Below, in pieces: positions 6,175-14,356 of a stretch of 19,137 nucleotides of DNA; position 1 is the stretch's first letter; every line of letters begins with the position of its first letter. This stretch comes from Candidatus Poribacteria bacterium (GTDB lineage Bacteria > Poribacteria > WGA-4E > WGA-3G). The DNA is taken from assembly GCA_028818995.1 (NCBI GenBank), contig JAPPMR010000308.1, positions 1-19,137 on the forward strand, read 5' to 3'. The translations under genes were made by a program, and so were the position numbers. A model generated the notes under the pieces. It was not told the origin of the DNA, did no database searches, and saw only the letters and a list, made by a program, of their open reading frames with translations.

Positions 6175-8286
6175 GTGGAAAGTTCAACAGGAAAAGCCGT
6201 TTGCCCCTATTGTGGGGTCGGTTGCGTTATTCGTGCGACAGTTCAAGATAACAAAATCACGAAGATTTCAGCAGACGACGATGTAGCACCAAATTACGGC
6301 ATGCTTTGCCCAAAAGGTGCTCACCTCAAACAGGTATTTCAAAACCACGATGGCAGGCTTGCATACCCGATGATTCGGGAGGGTAAGGGAGAAACGCCAC
6401 GCCAAGTTTCGTGGGAACAAGCTATTGCTTTTACAGCAAGTCGCCTTCAAGAGATTAGGTTAGAACACGGCAAAGATGCACTTGCTCTCTACGGTTCTGG
6501 ACAATTGGATACCGAAACCTCATACATTTTTAATAAGTTATTCAAGGGATTTCTACGGACGAACAACATAGATACGAATAGCCGACTCTGTATGTCTTCT
6601 GCAGTCGCTGGTTATATGCAAGCGTTCGGTTCAGATGGACCACCGACCTGCTATGATGATATTCAGTATGCGGATGTCTTTCTGATAATCGGTGCGAACA
6701 TGGCGGCAAATCATCCTGTCCTTTTCCAAATGATTCGGAAACGGCGGGCATCAGAACCCAATGCACGGATTATTGCAGTAGACCCTCGCCGCACCCAGAC
6801 AGCAGAATTTTCTGACGTGCATGTCCCACTTGCACCCGGAAGCGATGTTGCTTTCCTGCAACTTATTGCAAAACGTCTGCTCGCAATGGGACGTGTTGAT
6901 AAGCGTTTTATCCAAAGAAATACCGAAAACTTTAGTGCGTATAAAAATCATCTTGAAAGTCTTGACGAGGATACACTCTTGTCTATCTGCGATATACATC
7001 CGGGGCGTATTGACGAGATTGTCGAATTTCTATCAAAACCGAGCAACCGTTTGCTTAGTTTTTACTGTCAGGGGACTAATCAAAGCACAAGTGGGGTTGA
7101 TAAAAACGTTGCGCTCATCAACTTACATCTTCAGTTAGGTGAAGTTGGCATAAGAGGGGCAGGGCCCTTTTCATTAACAGGGCAACCGAATGCTATGGGC
7201 GGTAGAGAGGTCGGATACTTGTCGCATCAATTGCCTGGATATCGTGTTGTCACGAATGACATGCACCGCGCCTATCTTGAAGGGGCATGGAGAATTCCAC
7301 CTGGAAGCATTGATCCTGAACCTGGATTGACAGCTGTACCTATGTTTGAAGCAGCAGAGGCAGGTGATGTCCGTGCACTCTGGATCGTCTGCACAAATCC
7401 GGCTGTGAGTATGCCTGATACAAAGGTTTCTCAAGCCGGACTAAAACGTGCAGACTTCGTGATTGTGCAGGATTGTTATTATCCGACAGAAACGGCAGAA
7501 TATGCTGATGTGCTGCTTCCCGCTGCGCAATGGGGTGAAAAACATGGCACGATGACGAACAGTGAACGCCTCGTCGTCCGAAGCGATAAATTTCTGGATC
7601 CGCCAGGCGAAGCAAAACCCGATTGGTGGATATTTTCACAAATAGCGAAGGTGATGGGATTCAAACGTGACTTTGATTTCCACAATCACGAGGAGATTTG
7701 GGACGAATATCGCTTGTTGACCGCAGGGACTCCGTGCGACCAGATGGGAATGACGAATGAACGTCTTGAAAAAACGTCACTCCGATGGCCCTGTCCAAAT
7801 CCACGACATCCCGGAACGCTCCGCCGTTATACACGGAGGAAGTTTTTCACCGAGTCTGGAAAGGCACAATTTAAAACGCCTGTCTATCAACCGCCTGATG
7901 AGAACACTGATTCGGAATTTCCATTCGGTTTGACGACTGGACGCGTTGCGAGTCAGTGGCATACCCGAACTCGCACTGGTAAAGTGCCACAATTGACACG
8001 AAAAGACCCTGAGCCTTTTGTTGAAATTCACCCTGATGATGCATCTGAAAATGGAGTTGAAGATGGAGAATGGATATATCTTGTTGGACGACGGGGTAGG
8101 TGTTATGCGCGTGCACGCGTTACAGATACAATCCGGCGCGGATTGTTGTTTACGCCGTTCCATTGGGGTGATCTTTTCCACGCGGAGACAAATGTTAATT
8201 ATGTAACAAATTCAGCGTTTGATCCGGTGTCTAAACAACCGGAGTTGAAATTTTGTGCTGTGCGGATTGAGGTTGAGAATTTATAG
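6175..8286 (+). CDS. narB: Assimilatory nitrate reductase catalytic subunit (molybdopterin, [4Fe-4S])
   Basis: A 703-residue cytoplasmic enzyme reducing nitrate to nitrite. The N-terminal [4Fe-4S] motif is C10-x2-C13-x3-C17-x27-C45, followed by K47 in CPKG, expected to relay electrons to the molybdenum centre. SRLCMSSAVAGY with C139 as probable Mo ligand, and FGSDGPPTCYDD after it, are typical of the NarB/NasA/Nap group. The C-terminal dinucleotide-binding domain (about 580-700) includes GLTTGRVASQWHTRTRTG. There is no Tat signal (so not periplasmic Nap) and no extra FAD or BFD-like [2Fe-2S] domain, so a ferredoxin donor as in cyanobacterial NarB is likely. The GTG start at 6175 has GGGAG 6 bp upstream and the Cys motif begins at residue 10, leaving no room for a later start. 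Formate dehydrogenase is the main alternative, made unlikely by the motif and by the nitrite reductase and transporter beside it. Confidence 0.92.
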   Translation: MESSTGKAVCPYCGVGCVIRATVQDNKITKISADDDVAPNYGMLCPKGAHLKQVFQNHDGRLAYPMIREGKGETPRQVSWEQAIAFTASRLQEIRLEHGKDALALYGSGQLDTETSYIFNKLFKGFLRTNNIDTNSRLCMSSAVAGYMQAFGSDGPPTCYDDIQYADVFLIIGANMAANHPVLFQMIRKRRASEPNARIIAVDPRRTQTAEFSDVHVPLAPGSDVAFLQLIAKRLLAMGRVDKRFIQRNTENFSAYKNHLESLDEDTLLSICDIHPGRIDEIVEFLSKPSNRLLSFYCQGTNQSTSGVDKNVALINLHLQLGEVGIRGAGPFSLTGQPNAMGGREVGYLSHQLPGYRVVTNDMHRAYLEGAWRIPPGSIDPEPGLTAVPMFEAAEAGDVRALWIVCTNPAVSMPDTKVSQAGLKRADFVIVQDCYYPTETAEYADVLLPAAQWGEKHGTMTNSERLVVRSDKFLDPPGEAKPDWWIFSQIAKVMGFKRDFDFHNHEEIWDEYRLLTAGTPCDQMGMTNERLEKTSLRWPCPNPRHPGTLRRYTRRKFFTESGKAQFKTPVYQPPDENTDSEFPFGLTTGRVASQWHTRTRTGKVPQLTRKDPEPFVEIHPDDASENGVEDGEWIYLVGRRGRCYARARVTDTIRRGLLFTPFHWGDLFHAETNVNYVTNSAFDPVSKQPELKFCAVRIEVENL

Positions 8287-8340
8287 GGTGTCTATATGTA
8301 ATGAAGGCCTATTTAAATCGCAGATTCAAGTTTATAACAA

Positions 8341-8367
8341 CATGCAATAATTCTACTGATTGCCATG
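8341..8367. terminator. Weak bidirectional hairpin between convergent genes
   Basis: CATGCAAT (8341-8348) pairs with ATTGCCATG (8359-8367), with one bulged G. It lies in the 153-bp gap between the convergent nitrate reductase and GIY-YIG genes. The 3' side on the + strand is only moderately T-rich. It is the best terminator candidate in this gap, but weak. Confidence 0.3.
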
Positions 8368-8439
8368 CGTAAGATTTTCTAACTATCTATTATGTATATA
8401 GGTGCAATCACTGAGGACTTTATCCATGACAGTGCTAAC

Positions 8440-9015
8440 TTACTCATCTGTCTCCTTTATGTCATTTTCTACTTCCTGAATGGTGTCAGTAAATTCACCT
8501 AAAACCTCAACCAATTTTGCATGTATACTCTGCCCAGGCATCCCTCTGTTGTTTTCAAGAAAACTGATGTATCCACGTGTACAACCAACTCTAATAGCCA
8601 ATACATCTTGGGTCATATTAACAGCGTTCCGTTTTTCCGAAAGTTGTTCCCCAAATGGAATTTCTGGTGAATCTTCCGTTTCTGGAGACTCGTCTTCAGA
8701 AAGCAGTTCAGTATGTTGCACTGCATAATTCTGGATAAACTGTATTATCCGAGGTGTAGCATAAAGCCATTCTCCACGAGCCCGAAATGCTCCGAACCGA
8801 GAAAGTATTCGTTCTGCTTCTCTGGATGCTTCCTCCACTGTCTCGAAAGGGATGACTCCTATTTCCCATATTTCAGCTTCGTTTCCTGTTTGGAGGGCGG
8901 CTTGCCGTATTGACAACTCTCTACTGGTGTGACCGATTTTGATAAAATCTGTCTGGTCGTCGCCGAAATTGCTTTTCGCAAAAAAATACACTAATGATTG
9001 ATTTTCATTTGGCAT
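8440..9015 (-). CDS. GIY-YIG (T5orf172/Mug113-like) domain fused to XRE-type helix-turn-helix
   Basis: A 191-residue protein with two parts. Residues 8-95 resemble the T5orf172/Mug113 branch of the GIY-YIG fold: VYFF at 9-12, IKIGHTS at 25-31, R37 in the following helix, LQTGN, E68 in the second helix, and GEWLY at 81-85. Residues about 118-170 form an XRE-type helix-turn-helix (FGEQLSEKRNAVNMTQDVLA...GCTRGYISFLENNRG). An acidic linker (ELLSEDESPETEDSPEIP) joins them. The ATG has AGGAG 5 bp upstream, and the gene starts 17 bp after the D-2-hydroxyacid dehydrogenase stop, so it is probably the last gene of the gnd operon. It could be a DNA-binding nuclease, or a regulator that keeps an inactive nuclease fold. 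Its function is not known. Confidence 0.7.
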   Translation of the reverse strand: MPNENQSLVYFFAKSNFGDDQTDFIKIGHTSRELSIRQAALQTGNEAEIWEIGVIPFETVEEASREAERILSRFGAFRARGEWLYATPRIIQFIQNYAVQHTELLSEDESPETEDSPEIPFGEQLSEKRNAVNMTQDVLAIRVGCTRGYISFLENNRGMPGQSIHAKLVEVLGEFTDTIQEVENDIKETDE

Positions 9016-9032
9016 GATTTCTCCTATGATTG

Positions 9033-9980
9033 CTAAAACCCAAGCTGCTTATTTACAACATTCTTCAATTCTTCACCCTTCAGATACCGCTCGAGATTTT
9101 CTAAGAAAAACTCGGTGATACGCCCCATGCGGTGTTGCGACCCACCCGCAGCATGTGGTGTAATAATAACGTTATCCATATCCCACAACGGACTCTCTTT
9201 GTCCAGTGGTTCAACTTCTGTCACATCTAAGCCTGCCCCCGCGATTTTACCTGCTTGTAAAATCTCAATCAAATCGTCTTCCTTAACAATCGGGCCGCGG
9301 GCAACGTTGATAAGATATGCTGTCGGTTGCATTTCAGACAGGTTTTCAGCATTAATAAGACCACGTGTCTCCTCGGTTAATGGACAAGCAATCATCACAA
9401 CATCCACCCGACTCATCATGTCTGCGAGTTTGTCCATCGGCATCAGTTCGTCTACGTTATCTGGTTTTTCGGTGCGGTACGCATCTACAGCGATAACGTG
9501 CATGTCAAAGCCTTTTGCTCGTTTTACCATCTGCATGCCGATACCACCTAACCCGACAATACCGATTTTGAATCCGTCAATCTCAATCATTGGCGATTTG
9601 CTGCCACCCCACTGGTGATTATCTTGGTTGCGTGTGAAATGGTGAATACCACGGGTTATACCGAGCAGGAGCGCAAATGCTTGGTCAGCGACATGTGTTC
9701 CGTAAAGTCCTGCAGCGTTTGTCAAAATCACATCGCTTTCGCGCATCGCGGGATACACGTGTTTGTCCATACCTGCGCTGGATGCCTGAATCCATTTAAT
9801 ATTTGGCAGAAGTGGAAAAATATCTTCACTACAGAACCCAAAGAAAATATGGGTATCTTTGCCCTCTTCAGCGATTTCGTCGAGCGAACCCGGAGCGACA
9901 TAAGTATGTTCATCACCAATAATGTCCTCTAACCGCTTTAACTGTTCACCTTCAACTCTATGTTGTAATAAAATCTTCAT
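9033..9980 (-). CDS. D-isomer-specific 2-hydroxyacid dehydrogenase
   Basis: A 315-residue cytosolic NAD(P)-dependent oxidoreductase. The cofactor motif G143-L-G145-G-I-G148 is followed by D166 at the end of the second strand, suggesting NAD preference. The catalytic triad is R228 (NVARGP), E257 (DVTEVEPL) and H276 (ITPHAAGG), in the usual order and spacing. Length is typical for glyoxylate/hydroxypyruvate reductase-like or phosphoglycerate-dehydrogenase-like members without an ACT domain; the exact substrate cannot be read. AAGGA lies close upstream of the start ATG. It is 35 bp after the HAD hydrolase stop and 17 bp before the GIY-YIG gene, consistent with one transcript from gnd. A role in sugar-acid or hydroxyacid turnover beside gnd is a guess from context. 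Confidence 0.9.
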   Translation of the reverse strand: MKILLQHRVEGEQLKRLEDIIGDEHTYVAPGSLDEIAEEGKDTHIFFGFCSEDIFPLLPNIKWIQASSAGMDKHVYPAMRESDVILTNAAGLYGTHVADQAFALLLGITRGIHHFTRNQDNHQWGGSKSPMIEIDGFKIGIVGLGGIGMQMVKRAKGFDMHVIAVDAYRTEKPDNVDELMPMDKLADMMSRVDVVMIACPLTEETRGLINAENLSEMQPTAYLINVARGPIVKEDDLIEILQAGKIAGAGLDVTEVEPLDKESPLWDMDNVIITPHAAGGSQHRMGRITEFFLENLERYLKGEELKNVVNKQLGF

Positions 9981-10015
9981 ATAAAATCCTTTCGTTAGTC
10001 AGTTTTCTATGCCGT

Positions 10016-10909
10016 TTACCATGGGGGCGTTTCTGGTAGCAATTCTTGGAATTTGCTGAGCAACTTGTCTTCATATTCGCCTGCATATTGCCCGTTGAAG
10101 AATCTATCAATGCCTTCGTCAAGGAAGTCTGCCCAAGATGTGTCTTCCGCACCGGGATTGACAGGAAAAAATAGCGCATCTATGCTACGACCCGCTTTTA
10201 AATCTCCCGGTGAGTCGCCAATCATCAAGACTTGATTTTCAGGATATTTGTCCTTTGTTGTGATAGTAAGATGTTCCGTTTTCGTTCCCATCTCCTGCCC
10301 AGCAATTAGTGCCACATATTGGTCAATATCGTGTTCGTCCCATTCGCGTTTGAGTGCTTCGTCTGGCGTAGCAGAAACAACAATCACATCCGCTTTTCCT
10401 TGAAGTCGTTGCAGTGCTGCACGCACACCGGGAAACGGGGGAAGATTATAGACAATCTCTGCAACACTTTCGTTCACACCAAGACTCCACTGCATCACAT
10501 GACTCAATTCATCGTGTCTTTCACCGCTTGCGGCATCAATTGCTTCCTGAAGTGCGGGGTTTCCAAGTTTTGTTTCAGTTTCAGTCCATTCTCTCAAGTG
10601 TGGTAGTTGCGGTATTTCTAAACCCATTTTCTGCACGAGTGACATCTCACGTAGGTAATCAAACACGAGTAAGACTGCTTTAAACCGATTCGTACCGCGC
10701 ATCGTGGAATAGAGATTAACGAAATCCCACGCCTGATGCACCTGCCGTGAAATAGATGCTAATCCAAAATGTTTGACAACATTCACGCTGAAGCAGTCGT
10801 TGTGCTTGACCTCCATGCTGTTGAAAACGCAACCGTCTGAGTCAATGCCGACAAAAAAATCGTGTTGCGGTTTAAAATCGTATAATGCTTGTTGTGGTTC
10901 TTGAGTCAT
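10016..10909 (-). CDS. HAD-superfamily hydrolase (phosphatase-like)
   Basis: A 297-residue protein with the haloacid dehalogenase fold. Motif I is D23-S-D25-G (FVGIDSDGCVF), with nucleophile D23 and general acid D25. Motif II is S179 in VVSATPDEA. Motif IV is GDSPGD with D232 and D236. About 150 residues between motifs I and II form a helical C1-type cap, larger than in beta-phosphoglucomutase. The expected activity is dephosphorylation of a small metabolite; the substrate is unknown. AGGGAG precedes the ATG. The gene lies between gnd and a D-2-hydroxyacid dehydrogenase with gaps of 55 and 35 bp, so a sugar-phosphate or phospho-acid substrate is plausible but inferred only from neighbours. 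Confidence 0.82.
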   Translation of the reverse strand: MTQEPQQALYDFKPQHDFFVGIDSDGCVFNSMEVKHNDCFSVNVVKHFGLASISRQVHQAWDFVNLYSTMRGTNRFKAVLLVFDYLREMSLVQKMGLEIPQLPHLREWTETETKLGNPALQEAIDAASGERHDELSHVMQWSLGVNESVAEIVYNLPPFPGVRAALQRLQGKADVIVVSATPDEALKREWDEHDIDQYVALIAGQEMGTKTEHLTITTKDKYPENQVLMIGDSPGDLKAGRSIDALFFPVNPGAEDTSWADFLDEGIDRFFNGQYAGEYEDKLLSKFQELLPETPPW

Positions 10910-10940
10910 AAATTCTCCCTAAAAGACTGTCTTGGGCTAC

Positions 10941-10957
10941 GGCACATGGCGTGTGCC
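10941..10957. repeat. Short palindromic repeat between gnd and the HAD gene
   Basis: GGCACA (10941-10946) and TGTGCC (10952-10957) form a perfect 6-bp stem with loop TGGCG, followed by TGCTACTTT. A related copy (ACGGAACGCGGAGTGTGCC then TACTACTTT) lies at about 12740-12767. The two align over about 28 bp, so this is a dispersed repeat. Confidence 0.5.
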
Positions 10958-10964
10958 TGCTACT

Positions 10965-12428
10965 TTAATCAACAATAACTTCGGGGCGGTTCTTTAACAT
11001 CCATTCGGTATGGAACACTGTTGGTTCTCCATCTTCTCCGACAACCGTGTTGCCATCCGCATCCAATTTATGATAGGTATGTGCACCGAAATAATCGCGC
11101 ATCGCTTGGATAAGATTAGCAGAAAGTCTGCTACTGCGATAACTATCGAAATAGGCTAATGCTGAACTGAACGCTGGAATCGGCACACCGAGCTGCGTTG
11201 CTGTGCTAATCACATTCCGCCAATGGGGTTGCGCTGCTTCAATTACACCGCGAAAATAGGAGTCAAGCAACAGATTTGGCAGATCAGGATTTCGTTCAAA
11301 CGCCTCTGCAATGCGATGCAGGAATTTTGCCCGAATGATACAGCCTCCACGCCAACCTAAAGCGATTTTGCCGAGGTCAAGATTCCATTTATTTTCTACA
11401 CTTGCTTCGCGCATCAGTGCGAAGCCTTGTGCGTAAGAGCAGATTTTAGCAGCGTAGAGCGCATCGTGGATAGCTTGCAAAGCTGCTTCTCGGTCTCCGT
11501 CGTAAGTGCCAACCGGTCCTTTAATTACTTCAGATGCATCAACACGTTCACTTTTGATAGCAGAGATACAGCGTGCAAAAACCGCCTCAGCAATTGTGGG
11601 CGCAGATATACCGAGATCCAATGCGGAAATGCTTGTCCATTTGCCAGTACCTTTTTGTCCTGCTTGGTCCAGTACAACATCAACAAAAGGTGTACCGTTC
11701 GCATCTCTTTGTGTAAAGATGTCAGCAGTAATTTCAATGAGGTAAGAATTTAGTTCGCCTTGATTCCATTTGTTAAAAACTTCGTGCATTTCATCGGCGT
11801 TCATCCCTAAGATACTCTTCATCAAGGAATAAGCCTCACAAATCAGCTGCATATCGCCGTATTCAATGCCGTTATGCACCATCTTGACGTAATGCCCTGC
11901 ACCGTTGGGACCGATATATGAACAGCAAGGTGTGCCTTCTACCTGTGCTGCAATCTTTGTAAAGATCGGTTCCACGAGCGTGTATGCCTCATCTGAACCC
12001 CCAGGCATCATTGCAGGTCCCTTTAATGCACCTTCCTCACCACCAGAGATTCCTGTGCCAATAAATAAGATACCTTGTTCTGAAAGTTCCGCGTGTCGGC
12101 GGATAGTGTCGTTGAAATTGGAGTTGCCGCCATCAATTATCAGGTCACCTTTTGAGAGATGTGGAACGAGTAACTCAATAAACGCGTCTACCGGTTCTCC
12201 TGCTTTTACCATCAGTATTATTTTTCGGGGTGTATCTAATTTATCAATGAATTCGGGAATAGAATGAGCGCCAGTGATATTTTTTCCGTTTGCTGCACCC
12301 GCAATGAAATCATCAACTCGCGAGACGGTTCGGTTAAAAACCGCCACTTCAAAGCCTTTGCTCTCCATATTCAGCGCGAGGTTTTCGCCCATCACGGCTA
12401 ATCCGATGAGTCCTATATCTGCTGCCAA
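10965..12428 (-). CDS. gnd: 6-phosphogluconate dehydrogenase, decarboxylating
   Basis: A 487-residue cytosolic enzyme of the oxidative pentose phosphate pathway that converts 6-phosphogluconate to ribulose 5-phosphate and CO2 with NADP+ reduction. The N-terminal cofactor motif G9-L-A-V-M-G14 fits this family, followed by FNRT, which suits NADP. The substrate and catalytic region includes GISGGEEGA, then K182 (proton relay) and N186 to E189 ([11 protein letters not shown]). The C-terminal helical domain has KGTGKWTS and the long all-helical part, ending in a family-like tail. Length is normal for the long (about 470-490 residue) type. AGGAGG is 9 bp before the ATG, and a near-consensus sigma-70 promoter lies upstream. 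It heads a probable four-gene operon and supplies NADPH and pentose. Confidence 0.97.
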   Translation of the reverse strand: MAADIGLIGLAVMGENLALNMESKGFEVAVFNRTVSRVDDFIAGAANGKNITGAHSIPEFIDKLDTPRKIILMVKAGEPVDAFIELLVPHLSKGDLIIDGGNSNFNDTIRRHAELSEQGILFIGTGISGGEEGALKGPAMMPGGSDEAYTLVEPIFTKIAAQVEGTPCCSYIGPNGAGHYVKMVHNGIEYGDMQLICEAYSLMKSILGMNADEMHEVFNKWNQGELNSYLIEITADIFTQRDANGTPFVDVVLDQAGQKGTGKWTSISALDLGISAPTIAEAVFARCISAIKSERVDASEVIKGPVGTYDGDREAALQAIHDALYAAKICSYAQGFALMREASVENKWNLDLGKIALGWRGGCIIRAKFLHRIAEAFERNPDLPNLLLDSYFRGVIEAAQPHWRNVISTATQLGVPIPAFSSALAYFDSYRSSRLSANLIQAMRDYFGAHTYHKLDADGNTVVGEDGEPTVFHTEWMLKNRPEVIVD

Positions 12429-12463
12429 ATTTGTTTCCTCCTAAGATAATATGTGTTTTGCAT

Positions 12464-12493
12464 ATCATACACTGTTAGAGATGATTATGTCAA
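12464..12493 (-). promoter_or_regulatory. Sigma-70-type promoter of gnd
   Basis: On the - strand, TTGACA (12488-12493) and TATGAT (12464-12469) are separated by 18 bp. This is a perfect -35 box and a -10 box with one mismatch. It lies 35 bp upstream of the gnd ATG, leaving room for a short leader with AGGAGG. Confidence 0.75.
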
Positions 12494-12586
12494 TAGCAAA
12501 TAATAGGAGGTGTTCAGTTCTGGAAGATGGCTGATGGAGGTATTTATTCACATGATCGGTGAAAAGTGATCTATAGAAGAAAATTC

Positions 12587-12612
12587 GCCTTCAATCTTTC
12601 TGGAGTGAAGGC
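12587..12612 (-). terminator. Probable terminator of the DUF1553-DUF1501 transcript
   Basis: GCCTTCA (12587-12593) and TGAAGGC (12606-12612) form a perfect 7-bp stem with a 12-nt loop. On the - strand the 3' side reads GAATTTTCTTCT, moderately T-rich. It lies about 195 bp after the DUF1501 stop. The remainder of the 378-bp gap (12429-12806) holds the gnd promoter and one repeat copy; no gene was seen in it. Confidence 0.4.
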
Positions 12613-12739
12613 AATGTTGTTAAATTGAAAGCGGTAAATGTTGGTGTGTTATAGAGGTAGTGCCACACTTCACATGACTCTTTATTTTGGTTTGCAGCGT
12701 TTGTAGTCGCGCAATATATTACGCCTCTTGGGTTTGTTA

Positions 12740-12767
12740 ACGGAACGCGGAGTGTGCCTACTACTTT
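12740..12767. repeat. Second copy of the GTGTGCCTACTACTTT-type repeat
   Basis: The sequence ACGGAACGCGGAGTGTGCC followed by TACTACTTT aligns with the gnd-HAD copy at about 10939-10966 with four or five differences. Its stem is degraded (GGAAC against GTGTGCC). Both copies lie in intergenic DNA. Confidence 0.45.
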
Positions 12768-12806
12768 TAAGCGTATACCTAAACGAATTTTTGTGAACTA
12801 ATTTAA

Positions 12807-14300
12807 CTAACTCATAACTTGCCAAATTGGCTCCGCGCCTTCAACACCGACAAGTTTCTGATCTAACCCACTGTGAAAGTAGGTGAGTTGATTGGGATTG
12901 ATACCAAGTTGATGCAAGATTGTTGCGTGGAGATGCTTGACATGAAAAGGATCATTGACAGCTGCGCTACCAAGTTCATCTGTCTCACCGACGCTAATGC
13001 CGCCTTTGATGCCTCCACCTGCCATCCACATCGTGAAGCCGTACGAGTTGTGGTCACGTCCTGTGCCTTTGGCATATTCTGCTGTCGGTTGGCGACCAAA
13101 TTCACCACCCCATACAACAAGGGTTTCGTCAAGTAATCCGCGTTGTTTGAGGTCTTTAAGCAACCCAGCAATCGGTTTATCAGTTGCCTTGGCATGCTTG
13201 TTGTGGTTTCTCTCAATATCACCGTGTGCGTCCCAATTGGCATCGTTATGTGCACCGCCAGAGTAGAGTTGAATGAAGCGCACACCACGTTCAACTAATC
13301 GTCTTGCCAAAAGACATTTTGTGCCATATTCCTCTGTTTCTTTTTCATTGAGTCCGTAAAGTTCTTTGATGTGTTCTGGTTCGCTATCCAAATTGACCGC
13401 TTCTGGCGCGGCAGATTGCATCTTAAAGGCTAACTCATAACTTGAAATACGAGCTGCGAGGTCGGTATTGTCAGTCCGCTTTGAAAGATGTGTTGTATTA
13501 AATTGGCGTAGATAATCAAGTAGCCTCCGTTGTTCGCTTTGGCTAACATCGTTCGGACGCTCCAAATTGAGAATAGGTGTGCCTTCTGAACGAAAAACTG
13601 TACCTTGAAAAACAGCGGGCATATACCCACTACTCCAGTTTTTCGCGCCGCTAATAGGACCACCAGTGCGGTCCAGCATCACAACATAACCAGGAAGGTT
13701 TTCGTTCTCACTGCCAAGTCCGTAGTTTACCCAAGAACCAAGCGAAGGATGACCACTCAATACACGACCTGCATTCATCATCAACATCGCCGAACCGTGT
13801 AATGGTGAGTCAGCAGTCATTGATTTGATGAAGGCAATATCATCTACGCAGGTTGCGACGTGTGGAAAAAGTCCTGAGACCCACTGTCCCGATTCTCCGT
13901 ACTGCTTGAACTCCCATTTGGGACCGACGATACGACCTTGCGATTTTTCACCACCACGCCCTTTTGTTTTTACTTGGACGGTTTTATCGTTGAGTTCAAA
14001 CAACTTCGGTTTGTAGTCAAAGGTATCAACATGGCTCGGACCGCCATACATGAACAAGAAAATCACGCGCTTTGCCTTTGGCGTGAAGTGCGATGGTTTG
14101 GGCGCGAGTGGATTCTGGTAGGGTGTCACACCGTCTTCTGCGAATGCTTGTGAATTGAGAAAACCGTCAGTGGATAACAGTCCTGTCAACGCAAGCGACG
14201 CGAACCCACCAGCGATATTGCCGATAAATTCCCGACGGGTTTGCCCGCAGAAATTACCTGTCGAATCTGTTCCTTTTTTAATTTTAGATCGACTACTCAT
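12807..14300 (-). CDS. DUF1501 protein, Tat-exported, sulfatase/alkaline-phosphatase-like fold
   Basis: A 497-residue DUF1501 protein. The twin-arginine signal T21-R22-R23-E-F-I-G27 is followed by a hydrophobic stretch (GGFASLALTGLLS), so it is exported folded and probably cofactor-loaded. Core segments typical of the family include FLFMYGGPSHVDTFD (about 81-95), the GHPSLGSWVNYGLG loop, SGGAHNDANWDAHGD, the VVWGGEFGRQP motif, and GRDHN near the C-terminus. The many conserved Asp/His suggest a metal-dependent hydrolase of the alkaline phosphatase superfamily, but the substrate is unknown. GGAGATT precedes the ATG. It starts 56 bp after the PSCyt1-DUF1549-DUF1553 gene, the classic partner in Planctomycetes and Poribacteria, so the two are likely co-transcribed and act together outside the cytoplasm. 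Confidence 0.9.
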   Translation of the reverse strand: MSSRSKIKKGTDSTGNFCGQTRREFIGNIAGGFASLALTGLLSTDGFLNSQAFAEDGVTPYQNPLAPKPSHFTPKAKRVIFLFMYGGPSHVDTFDYKPKLFELNDKTVQVKTKGRGGEKSQGRIVGPKWEFKQYGESGQWVSGLFPHVATCVDDIAFIKSMTADSPLHGSAMLMMNAGRVLSGHPSLGSWVNYGLGSENENLPGYVVMLDRTGGPISGAKNWSSGYMPAVFQGTVFRSEGTPILNLERPNDVSQSEQRRLLDYLRQFNTTHLSKRTDNTDLAARISSYELAFKMQSAAPEAVNLDSEPEHIKELYGLNEKETEEYGTKCLLARRLVERGVRFIQLYSGGAHNDANWDAHGDIERNHNKHAKATDKPIAGLLKDLKQRGLLDETLVVWGGEFGRQPTAEYAKGTGRDHNSYGFTMWMAGGGIKGGISVGETDELGSAAVNDPFHVKHLHATILHQLGINPNQLTYFHSGLDQKLVGVEGAEPIWQVMS

Positions 14301-14356
14301 ATAGCTTAATCTCCAATCTTAAAGTCTCTATTTGACGAATTCTAAAACAGATCGTA

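Noticed and set aside
6175..8286. Formate dehydrogenase or periplasmic NapA
   Set aside because: No Tat signal, and the SRLCMSSAVAGY / DGPPTCYDD motifs with nirA and narK beside it fit an assimilatory nitrate reductase.
13430..13663. Small overlapping frames on both strands within the DUF1501, DUF1553, gnd and narB genes
   Set aside because: They lie wholly inside well-supported genes, lack ribosome sites and show no recognisable protein features.
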